Shown: positions 1-5,934 of the stretch, piece after piece
How positions within the stretch are numbered: position 1 is the first letter of the stretch
Layout of the letters: each line of letters opens with the position of its first letter
Origin: Vulcanimicrobiota bacterium
GTDB taxonomy: Bacteria; Vulcanimicrobiota; Vulcanimicrobiia; Vulcanimicrobiales; Vulcanimicrobiaceae
Reading direction: 5' to 3'
Assembly (NCBI GenBank): GCA_019245275.1
Contig: JAFARW010000183.1
Span: 1-5,934, forward strand
DNA length: 5,934 nt
Notes under the pieces: generated by a model
Database searches by the model: none
What the model was told of the DNA's origin: nothing
The model's input: the letters and a program-made list of their open reading frames with translations, nothing else
Made by a program: the position numbers and the translations under genes

Positions 1-99
1 TATCTGAAATTGCGAGCCCCGGCGGCAAGCGTTGCGGGTGGAACCAGCTCGACGACCTACACTCCGCCACCGCCGCCTCCCCCCGGCCCGACCGTGTAG
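1..99 (+). CDS. C-terminal tail of an unidentified protein with a proline-rich end (5' partial)
   Basis: Frame 1 is open from the first base to a TAG at 97-99 and encodes 32 residues ending in the peptide TYTPPPPPPPGPTV. The segment before it is rich in Ala, Gly, Ser and Thr. Such low-complexity, proline-rich tails are common on secreted, cell-envelope and penicillin-binding proteins, but nothing here identifies a family, so I assign no function. The start and main body lie outside the window. The stop is 39 bp upstream of the uvrA ATG on the same strand, so read-through transcription into uvrA is possible. The coding call rests on the open frame, the abrupt stop and the position. GC-rich repeats of CCG/CCT/CCC could also give an open frame by chance, hence moderate confidence. 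Confidence 0.55.
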   Translation, partial: YLKLRAPAASVAGGTSSTTYTPPPPPPPGPTV

Positions 100-126
100 C
101 CGCAACGCCGAGCTCGCCTTTTTGGT

Positions 127-132
127 CATAAT
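127..132 (+). promoter_or_regulatory. possible -10 box placed for a leaderless uvrA transcript
   Basis: CATAAT matches the sigma-70 type -10 consensus TATAAT at five of six positions and lies in the only AT-rich patch before uvrA (119-135). Its last base is seven nucleotides before the A of the uvrA ATG, the usual distance to a transcription start, so the mRNA would begin at or next to the start codon. That would fit the absence of a usable Shine-Dalgarno: the only AGG (135-137) is one base from the ATG. No recognisable -35 hexamer lies 16-18 bp upstream, where the sequence is GC-rich. No LexA-type operator was seen in the gap. Confidence 0.3.
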
Positions 133-138
133 GTAGGC

Positions 139-3100
139 ATGAGCTCAGCGGTCCCCGGCGCTCTTCACAATGGAGCCAAGCCCAGCGGGCTTGACTCCAT
201 TGTTATCAAGGGCGCACGCGAACACAATCTCAAGAATATCGATCTTGCCCTTCCGCGCAATCGGCTGATCGTCGTTACCGGTTTGAGCGGCTCGGGCAAG
301 TCGTCGCTTGCTTTCGATACGATCTATGCCGAAGGCCAGCGGCGTTACGTCGAGTCGCTCTCGTCATACGCGCGCCAGTTCTTAGGACAGATGGAGAAGC
401 CCGATGTCGATTACATCGAGGGGCTTTCGCCAGCGATCTCCATCGATCAGAAGTCGACGTCGCGCAACCCTCGTTCGACCGTCGGAACGGTTACCGAGAT
501 CTACGATTATCTGCGCCTGCTTTACGCGCGCATCGGGATTCCGCACTGCTATAACTGCGGCCGCGAGATCAGCTCGCAAACGAGCGAGCAAATCGTCGAC
601 TCGATCATGGAACTGCCGGAAGGATCGCGGATTCAGTTGCTCGCGCCGATCGTGCGCGGGCGCAAAGGCGAGTATGCAAAGCTGCTTGAGGAAATCGCCA
701 AAGAGGGCTTCTCCCGCGTGCGCATCGACGGCCAGCCAAAGGAGCTGCGCGAGAAAATCCCGCTCGACCGCAAACGCAAGCATACGATCGAGGTCATCGT
801 CGATCGGCTCGTTATGAAAACGGACATTCGCAAACGATTGACCGACAGCGTTGAAACGACACTGCGCCTCTCAACCGGCATCGTGACCGTCTTGCTCGAG
901 GAGCCTGCTCCCCTTCGACAAGCTCAGGGTGACAGGGGCGCACGCGAGCTGACGTTCAGCGAAGCGTTCGCGTGCGTCTACTGCGGCCTGTCATTTGAGG
1001 AGCTCGCGCCGCGGCTCTTTTCGTTCAACTCACCGTACGGCGCGTGTCCAACCTGCAGCGGGCTCGGCGAACGAATCGAGATCGATCCTTGGAAAGTGAT
1101 TCCCGACCGAACGAAATCGATCCAAGAAGGCGCGATCGTCCCATGGAGCCGATCGATCGGCTCCGGACGGTTCCCGTCGGTGAATCCTTATTACATGCAG
1201 CAGTTGGAGCGCGTACTGCGCGGTCGCCGCGTTCGTACGTCGACGCCGATCGAGAAGATGCCGCGCGACGTCGTCGACATGATCCTGTATGGAACGGATC
1301 GCGAGCAGCGCTTCTCATATGAAACGCGCAGCGGGCACGTCTGGAATTATCGCGCCACGTTTGAGGGCGTCGTCAACAACCTGCAGCGGCGCTACAACGA
1401 GACGAGCAGCGATTACGTCAAGGAAGACATCGAGAAGTTCATGTCGGCATCGACGTGTCCGGCGTGCAAAGGCGCGCGCCTGAAGCCGGAAGCGCTCGCG
1501 GTTACGGTCGGCGGGACAAATATCGATCAATTGACGCGGCTGTCCGTCGAGCGTGCGGAAGAATTCTTCGGGAAATTGAAGCCGACGCAGCGGGAAGAGC
1601 TGATCGCGCATCAGATTCTCAAGGAGATCCGCGCGCGACTCGGCTTTCTCGCGAACGTGGGCCTGAACTATCTCACACTCGGGCGCTCCGCGACGACGCT
1701 TTCGGGCGGCGAATCACAGCGCATTCGGCTCGCGACGCAGATCGGGTCATCGCTCGTCGGCGTTCTCTACATCCTGGACGAGCCGTCGATCGGCTTGCAT
1801 CAGCGCGACAACAACCGTCTTCTGGCAACGCTGAAAACGCTTCGCGATCTCGGCAACACGCTGATTGTGATCGAGCACGACGAGGATACGATGCGGATGG
1901 CCGATGTGATCGTCGACATCGGCCCCGGCGCGGGCGCGCAAGGCGGCGAGATTCTAACCGTCGGTACGCTCGAGGACGTGATTCGCAATCCGGTGTCGAT
2001 GACCGGCGCCTATCTCTCAGGACGCCAGTTCATTCCGATTCCGAAGCATCGGCGCAAGCCGCGCGCGTGGCTCTATTTGAAGAACGCGCGTGCCAATAAC
2101 ATCCAGGGAGTCGACATCGATATTCCATTAGGAGTCTTCGCGTGCATCACGGGTGTGAGCGGCAGCGGTAAGTCAACGCTGATGAACGATATTCTCTGCA
2201 AGGCACTCAACCAGCATCTGCACCACCAGCCGGCCGGGGGAACTTACGGTAGCGTGCGCGGCGCAGATGCCCTCGATAAGATGGTCGTCATCGATCAATC
2301 GCCGATCGGCCGAACGCCGCGCTCGAATCCGGCGACGTATACCGGCGTCTTCGATCAGATCCGCGAGCTCTTTTCGCTCGTGCCGGAAGCGAAGATGCGC
2401 GGGTATGCGCCGGGCCGATTTTCGTTCAACGTGCGCGGCGGCCGCTGCGAAGCATGTCAAGGCGACGGCATCATCAAGATCGAGATGCACTTCTTGCCGG
2501 ACGTCTACGTGCCGTGTGAAGTTTGCAAAGGTAAGCGCTACAACGCGCAGACGCTGGAAGTAAAATACAAAGGCAAAACGATCGCCGATGTTTTGGAGAT
2601 GCGCGTTGACGAAGCGAACGAGTTCTTCGGCGCGATTCCGCGCATTCACAATAAACTGAATACAATCTGCGACGTCGGTCTCGGCTACATCAAGATGGGT
2701 CAACCGGCAACGACGCTCTCAGGCGGCGAGGCGCAGCGCGTTAAATTGGCGACGGAACTCTCGCGCCGCTCGACCGGCCGCACGTTCTACGTTTTGGATG
2801 AGCCGACGACCGGCTTGCACTTCGCGGACATTCACAAACTGCTCGACGTCTTACAGCGTTTGGTCAAGAGCGGCAACACGGTCATCGTGATCGAGCACAA
2901 CCTCGATGTGATCAAGACGGCCGACTATTTGATCGATCTCGGTCCGGAGGGTGGCGATCGCGGCGGCAAGATCGTGGCAACCGGAACGCCGGAAGAAGTC
3001 GCCGCCAACTCACGATCCTACACCGGCCAATATTTGGTTGACGTGTTGCGCGATCAGCGCGCGGTCGGACATCATGCGCTGGACCGCGAGGCGCTCGAAG

Positions 3101-3177
3101 CGCTTGCCAAAGAGAATATGGACGTCCTCGATGAACTCGCTAAGGATGAGCGCGTGATGGTGGAAACATCGACGTAA
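139..3177 (+). CDS. uvrA: UvrABC system protein A, excinuclease ABC ATPase subunit
   Basis: UvrA is the damage-sensing ATPase of nucleotide excision repair; as a dimer with UvrB it scans DNA in the cytoplasm and loads UvrB at lesions. Both ABC modules are complete. Module I has Walker A GLSGSGKSS (48-56, Lys54), signature LSGGESQRIRLA (521-532), Walker B ILDEP (Asp547, Glu548) and switch His580. Module II has Walker A GVSGSGKST (672-680, Lys678), signature LSGGEAQRVKLA (860-871), Walker B VLDEP (Asp887, Glu888) and His920. Two four-cysteine zinc modules are intact: Cys279/282/303/306 and Cys770/773/793/796. At 1012 residues it is longer than the usual 940-960. The excess is about 18 N-terminal residues, a short insertion near 256-268 carrying a repeat-like sequence, and about 40 C-terminal residues. 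The ATG at 139 is the only plausible start before the conserved IVIKGAREHNL block. It probably leads an operon with the VOC gene and ligA. Confidence 0.98.
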   Translation: MSSAVPGALHNGAKPSGLDSIVIKGAREHNLKNIDLALPRNRLIVVTGLSGSGKSSLAFDTIYAEGQRRYVESLSSYARQFLGQMEKPDVDYIEGLSPAISIDQKSTSRNPRSTVGTVTEIYDYLRLLYARIGIPHCYNCGREISSQTSEQIVDSIMELPEGSRIQLLAPIVRGRKGEYAKLLEEIAKEGFSRVRIDGQPKELREKIPLDRKRKHTIEVIVDRLVMKTDIRKRLTDSVETTLRLSTGIVTVLLEEPAPLRQAQGDRGARELTFSEAFACVYCGLSFEELAPRLFSFNSPYGACPTCSGLGERIEIDPWKVIPDRTKSIQEGAIVPWSRSIGSGRFPSVNPYYMQQLERVLRGRRVRTSTPIEKMPRDVVDMILYGTDREQRFSYETRSGHVWNYRATFEGVVNNLQRRYNETSSDYVKEDIEKFMSASTCPACKGARLKPEALAVTVGGTNIDQLTRLSVERAEEFFGKLKPTQREELIAHQILKEIRARLGFLANVGLNYLTLGRSATTLSGGESQRIRLATQIGSSLVGVLYILDEPSIGLHQRDNNRLLATLKTLRDLGNTLIVIEHDEDTMRMADVIVDIGPGAGAQGGEILTVGTLEDVIRNPVSMTGAYLSGRQFIPIPKHRRKPRAWLYLKNARANNIQGVDIDIPLGVFACITGVSGSGKSTLMNDILCKALNQHLHHQPAGGTYGSVRGADALDKMVVIDQSPIGRTPRSNPATYTGVFDQIRELFSLVPEAKMRGYAPGRFSFNVRGGRCEACQGDGIIKIEMHFLPDVYVPCEVCKGKRYNAQTLEVKYKGKTIADVLEMRVDEANEFFGAIPRIHNKLNTICDVGLGYIKMGQPATTLSGGEAQRVKLATELSRRSTGRTFYVLDEPTTGLHFADIHKLLDVLQRLVKSGNTVIVIEHNLDVIKTADYLIDLGPEGGDRGGKIVATGTPEEVAANSRSYTGQYLVDVLRDQRAVGHHALDREALEALAKENMDVLDELAKDERVMVETST
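910..938 (+). repeat. dispersed-repeat-like element inserted in frame in uvrA
   Basis: The core CCTTCGACAAGCTCAGG (912-928), followed by GTGACAGG, reads on the other strand as CCTGTCAC plus CCTGAGCTTGTCGAAGG. From memory, this is the core of a short repeat found many times, mostly between genes, in genomes of several bacterial phyla. Here it lies inside uvrA and is translated as PLRQAQGDR (residues 258-266), between the conserved strand ending TVLLEE and the ELTFSEAFAC block that leads into the first four-cysteine zinc module. Typical UvrA proteins have roughly ten fewer residues at this point. Short arms CCCT (911-914) and AGGG (926-929) could pair, as could CCCC (910-913) and GGGG (935-938). 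I see no clear target-site duplication. The repeat identity is recalled, not searched. Confidence 0.6.
1145..1164. repeat. perfect 20-bp palindrome inside uvrA
   Basis: GGAGCCGATCGATCGGCTCC equals its own reverse complement at all 20 positions. It encodes part of WSRSIGSG (336-343) in UvrA. As RNA it could fold into an 8-bp stem with a four-base loop. The local wealth of GATC/CGATCG strings raises the chance of such a palindrome, so it may have no function. The symmetry would also suit a dimeric DNA-binding protein, but nothing else supports that. Confidence 0.5.
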
Positions 3178-3194
3178 GCAAGTTCACGACGGCG

Positions 3195-3533
3195 ATGCTC
3201 GTCTGCTCGGATCTCGAGCGATCGCGGAACTTCTACGCCGACGTGCTGAAACTGACGATCAAGTCGAAGACCGAAGTGTCTATCGACTTCGAGCTCGGCA
3301 ACGGCGCGACGCTGGGCATTCACAAGCGCACGCGTCTGCTCGCGGTGCGGCCGGGCTCATTCCAACTCGGCTTCAGCGTCGACGATGTTGACGCGCTCGT
3401 TGCACGGGCGCGGACGCTAGGCGTGCCGATCTTTCAGGATCCATACGACGAAGCATCCGCGCGCGTCGCGATCATCAGCGATCCCGACGGCTATCCGGTT
3501 CAGGTGGTAAGCGATTCCAAAAAGCGCGGTTAA
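3195..3533 (+). CDS. VOC-superfamily (glyoxalase/bleomycin-resistance fold) protein
   Basis: This 112-residue protein has the paired beta-alpha-beta-beta-beta layout of the vicinal oxygen chelate fold. Module one runs from MLVCSDLERSRNFYADVL (1-18) through GATLGIH (37-43). Module two runs from FQLGFSVDDVDAL (56-68) through DPDGYPVQVV (96-105). Family members are glyoxalases, dioxygenases, fosfomycin-resistance enzymes or metal-free drug-binding proteins. The substrate here cannot be told. The usual ligand positions read Thr (just upstream of the ATG), an uncertain position near His43, Gln57 instead of His and Gln103 instead of Glu, so classical metal catalysis is doubtful. It begins 17 bp after uvrA and ends 4 bp before ligA. 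The ATG at 3195 cuts into the first beta strand. The same frame is open back to 3150 and encodes NIDVSKFTTA just before the ATG, so the true start may lie upstream or the sequence may carry an error. No Shine-Dalgarno is evident. Confidence 0.85.
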   Translation: MLVCSDLERSRNFYADVLKLTIKSKTEVSIDFELGNGATLGIHKRTRLLAVRPGSFQLGFSVDDVDALVARARTLGVPIFQDPYDEASARVAIISDPDGYPVQVVSDSKKRG

Positions 3534-3537
3534 AGCA

Positions 3538-5532
3538 ATGCCTGCCGCCAAGCGGATTCAGGAACTCCGCGAAACGATCGAGGACGCGAACTACCAATAT
3601 CACGTTCTCGATAACCCGCAAATCAGCGATGCGGAGTACGACGCACTGTTTCGAGAACTCGTTGATCTCGAGGCCGGCCATCCCGACCTCGTCACGCCCG
3701 ACTCGCCGACGCAACGCGTCGGCTCGATCGCTTCCGAGCGATTTCCGGCATACGAGCACGCGCGTCCGATGCTCAGTCTTTCGAACGCGTTCGACGCCGA
3801 CGAGCTGCGGTCGTTCGATGCGCGCGTTCGCAAGCTGGCCGGATCAGATGTTGATTATGTGGCAGAGTTGAAGATCGACGGCCTCGCCGTATCGTTGCAA
3901 TACGATCGCGGCATGTTGCAACGCGGCGGCACCCGTGGCGACGGCCGAATCGGTGAAGAGGTCACGCCGAATCTGCGCACAGTGAATGCGATTCCACTGC
4001 GGCTAAGAGATAAGAATGCTCCCGCTTTTCTAGAAGCGCGCGGTGAAGTCTATCTGCGCAAGAGCGACTTCGAGAAGCTCAACGCGAATCGCGAACGCGC
4101 CGGCGTGCCACCGTTTGCAAATCCGCGAAATGCCGCCTCGGGCGCGGTCCGGCAACTCGATCCAAAGCTGACCGCCGAGCGTAAGCTTTCCTTCTTCGCC
4201 TATGGGATCGGCAACATCGACGAGGTTCGCCAGGTTCAAACGCAGTTCGAAGCGCTCGAATTCTTAAAGCGGATCGGCTTCGCAGTCAACCCATATGTGA
4301 CGAGATGCGACGATATCGAAGCTGTTATCGCCTTCTGCTCCGATTGGGAAACGCGGCGCGATTCGCTCGATTACGAGATCGACGGCGTCGTCGTCAAAGT
4401 CAACCCGCTCGCGATGCAAACAAAGTTGGGGAGTGTCGGCAAAGATCCGCGCTGGGCGACCGCTTACAAGTTTAAGGCGCGCGAAGCGCGGACGAAACTG
4501 CTCGACATCGTCATTACGGTCGGACGAACTGGAACGCTTAACCCCAATGCCGTTCTCTCGCCCGTGCCGATCGGCGGCGTGACCGTGCGCAACGCGACGT
4601 TACATAATGAAGAGTACATCCACTCCAACGATATTCGTATCGGCGATACGGTCGTCGTCATGCGAGCTGGGGACGTGATCCCGCGCGTCGTTGGCCCGGT
4701 GCTTTCGGAGCGCAAAGACAAGTTGCCGGTCTTTCGCATGCCCCAGCGGTGTCCGGTTTGCGGTGCGGATGCGGATCGGCCGGAAGGCGAAGCGATGTCG
4801 CGCTGCACGAATGCGGCGTGTCCCGCGCAGGTGCTAGAGCGGGTCAAACATTTTGTCTCGCGCGGCGCGATGGATATCGAAGGAATCGGCGATGTCATGG
4901 CGACGCAGCTGACCGAACTGCGCCTGGTCAAAGATATCGCCGATATCTATGCGTTGACGAGCGAGAAACTCGAAAAGGTGCCGCGCACCGGCGAGAAAAC
5001 GATTGCGAATCTCCTGCGCAACATCGAGGAATCGAAGTCACGCGGGCTCGTTCGGCTTTTGACGGGCTTGGGAATACGATTCGTTGGATCGCAGACCGCT
5101 CAGATCTTAGCCGACGATTTTGGTTCGATCGAGGCGCTCGAAGAAGCGACTGTCGATGCTCTGAAAAGCAGCGAAGGCGTCGGTCCCGAAGTCGCGAGCA
5201 GCGTGCATCTTTTCTTCGCGCAGCGGGCGAATCGCGAAATGATCGAGCGCTTGCGTGGCTCCGGCGTTCAAATGACGGCGCCGCGCCGGCGGCGTTCGCA
5301 AACGGGCGCCCTCGCCGGTAAGACGCTGGTGCTGACCGGCACGTTGAGCGGCATGACGCGCGAAGAGGCGGCCGAGCTGATTGCCCAAGCGGGCGGCAAA
5401 GTCAGCGGCTCCGTCAGCAAGAAGACGGACTACGTCGTCGTAGGCGATGAACCGGGCAGCAAATACTCGAAAGCGCAACAACTCGGCGTCGCGATTCTAG
5501 ACGAAGCCGGCTTGGACAAGTTGCTGAAATAG
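3538..5532 (+). CDS. ligA: NAD+-dependent DNA ligase LigA
   Basis: LigA seals 3'-OH/5'-phosphate nicks using NAD+, joining Okazaki fragments and closing repair patches. All domains are present at normal length (664 residues; the E. coli enzyme has 671). Domain Ia is near 5-65 with YHVLDNPQISDAEYD (21-35), which binds the NMN half of NAD+. The adenylation domain follows, with AELKIDG (109-115) and nucleophile Lys112, plus TRGDGRIGE (132-140), LEARGE (165-170), DYEIDGVVVKV (278-288) and WATAYKFKA (306-314). Then come the OB fold (about 320-400), a four-cysteine zinc finger (Cys405, 408, 423, 428), a helix-hairpin-helix region (about 440-580) and a BRCT domain (about 590-664). An Arg-rich linker, PRRRRS, precedes the BRCT domain. 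The ATG at 3538 places domain Ia at the expected distance from the N-terminus and is 4 bp after the VOC stop, suggesting translational coupling. The only SD-like sequence is weak. It is probably last in the uvrA operon. Confidence 0.98.
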   Translation: MPAAKRIQELRETIEDANYQYHVLDNPQISDAEYDALFRELVDLEAGHPDLVTPDSPTQRVGSIASERFPAYEHARPMLSLSNAFDADELRSFDARVRKLAGSDVDYVAELKIDGLAVSLQYDRGMLQRGGTRGDGRIGEEVTPNLRTVNAIPLRLRDKNAPAFLEARGEVYLRKSDFEKLNANRERAGVPPFANPRNAASGAVRQLDPKLTAERKLSFFAYGIGNIDEVRQVQTQFEALEFLKRIGFAVNPYVTRCDDIEAVIAFCSDWETRRDSLDYEIDGVVVKVNPLAMQTKLGSVGKDPRWATAYKFKAREARTKLLDIVITVGRTGTLNPNAVLSPVPIGGVTVRNATLHNEEYIHSNDIRIGDTVVVMRAGDVIPRVVGPVLSERKDKLPVFRMPQRCPVCGADADRPEGEAMSRCTNAACPAQVLERVKHFVSRGAMDIEGIGDVMATQLTELRLVKDIADIYALTSEKLEKVPRTGEKTIANLLRNIEESKSRGLVRLLTGLGIRFVGSQTAQILADDFGSIEALEEATVDALKSSEGVGPEVASSVHLFFAQRANREMIERLRGSGVQMTAPRRRRSQTGALAGKTLVLTGTLSGMTREEAAELIAQAGGKVSGSVSKKTDYVVVGDEPGSKYSKAQQLGVAILDEAGLDKLLK

Positions 5533-5554
5533 TGCGGCGAACTTTGAAGCTTTG

Positions 5555-5934
5555 CTAATTTACTGCAATGTCGAAGTGTAGTACGTCTTCGCGTTCGCCC
5601 AGCGTCGTATAGAGCGCAATGGCGGCATCATCGCCATAGTCCGCCTGAACAAAAATGACGTTGGCTCCGCGCTGTTTGGCGATTCCCTTAAGTGAGTTGA
5701 TAAGTGCCGTGGCGATTCCTAAGCGCCGATGCGTTTCGCTAACGGCAAGATCGTAGATGTAGATTTCCTTGCGGGCTTGTTCAAATTTATCAAGCACATA
5801 CGCCGCCAATCCTCCGATGACCACTTCATCGCTTAACGCAACGAGCGCAATGAAGTTCTCACGGCCCAGTAGCTCCGCTAAATAGTTACTGTCCGGCCGA
5901 GCGCTGTTATAGGTGTCCTTATCTCCAAAGGCGT
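5555..5934 (-). CDS. AAC(3)-I family aminoglycoside 3-N-acetyltransferase (5' end outside the window)
   Basis: On the - strand the frame is open from the window edge to a stop at 5557-5555, giving about 125 C-terminal residues. The first GTG at 5824 is not the start: the frame continues upstream with family sequence such as FGDKDTYNSARPDSNYLAELL and ENFIALVAL. AAC(3)-I enzymes are GNAT acetyltransferases that move acetyl from acetyl-CoA to the 3-amino group of gentamicin-type aminoglycosides in the cytoplasm. Blocks that match my memory of the integron-borne AAC(3)-Ia are LAAYVL, KFEQAR, EIYIYDLAVS, RRLGIATALI (the acetyl-CoA pyrophosphate loop), VQADYGDD, ALYT and HFDI. Known members have about 155-175 residues, so roughly 30-50 are missing. 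It converges on ligA with a 22-bp gap and is not in that operon. A hand count over 5581-5934 gives about 52% GC, lower than uvrA and ligA, which hints at transfer. Resistance activity is inferred. Confidence 0.9.
   Translation of the reverse strand, partial: AFGDKDTYNSARPDSNYLAELLGRENFIALVALSDEVVIGGLAAYVLDKFEQARKEIYIYDLAVSETHRRLGIATALINSLKGIAKQRGANVIFVQADYGDDAAIALYTTLGEREDVLHFDIAVN

Noticed and set aside
109..123. CGAGCTCG followed by CC and five T residues, as a terminator for the upstream gene
   Set aside because: The palindrome is only 8 bp with no loop, so it cannot form a stable intrinsic-terminator hairpin.
100..138. SOS (LexA) operator before uvrA
   Set aside because: No CTGT-N8-ACAG or GAAC-N4-GTTC type site was seen in the gap; phylum-specific LexA sites cannot be excluded.
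2173..2703. Long - strand open frame (176 codons) opposite uvrA, and similar overlapping frames such as 1455-2099 on +
   Set aside because: They lie wholly inside uvrA, whose motifs are intact in the main frame. Their translations are Arg/Ala-rich with no family motif, as expected of shadow frames in GC-rich coding DNA.
4932..4948. Inverted repeat AGATATCG-C-CGATATCT in ligA
   Set aside because: It follows from encoding the repeated peptide DIADI with the same codons and lies in the middle of a conserved gene.
4464..5481. Several open frames overlapping ligA on both strands (for example 4464-4931 and 5107-5481 on -, 4749-5321 on +)
   Set aside because: ligA is complete and motif-perfect across this span; the others have compositional bias only and no recognisable domain.
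5533..5560. Possible bidirectional terminator between the convergent ligA and AAC(3)-I genes
   Set aside because: Only a 4-bp TTGC/GCAA pairing was found, with no T-run. Terminator function cannot be supported.

Overview
The window holds a short, mostly co-directional DNA-repair cluster followed by a convergent resistance-type gene. In order on the + strand are: the 3' tail of an unidentified gene ending in a proline-rich stretch (1-99), uvrA (139-3177), a small VOC/glyoxalase-fold gene (3195-3533) and ligA, the NAD+-dependent DNA ligase (3538-5532). On the - strand is a gene of the AAC(3)-I aminoglycoside acetyltransferase family (5555 to beyond the window edge), whose 5' end is cut off. No gene-free stretch exceeds 40 bp. 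I see no tRNA, rRNA, CRISPR array, insertion sequence or origin.

The organism is a bacterium: UvrA and an NAD+-dependent LigA together are bacterial hallmarks. Hand counts of sample lines in uvrA and ligA give about 60% GC, with many CGATCG/GATCG strings. The style resembles uncultured soil phyla such as Eremiobacterota (WPS-2), but this is an impression, not a demonstrated assignment. Shine-Dalgarno sequences are weak or absent before all three complete genes.

uvrA, the VOC gene and ligA are separated by only 17 bp and 4 bp, so they almost certainly share a transcript. UvrA recognises damage at the start of nucleotide excision repair and LigA seals the final nick, so the operon pairs the first and last steps of one pathway. 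The VOC protein between them has no known repair role and seems to lack the usual metal ligands of the fold.

The points most worth a second look are these. (1) An in-frame insertion in UvrA carries a core that I recognise as a dispersed bacterial repeat. (2) The VOC reading frame stays open, with family-like sequence, upstream of its first ATG and across the uvrA stop. (3) A clear AAC(3)-I homologue lies beside repair genes at lower GC than its neighbours. I did not find a previously undescribed multi-gene system; most of the window is ordinary chromosomal housekeeping.
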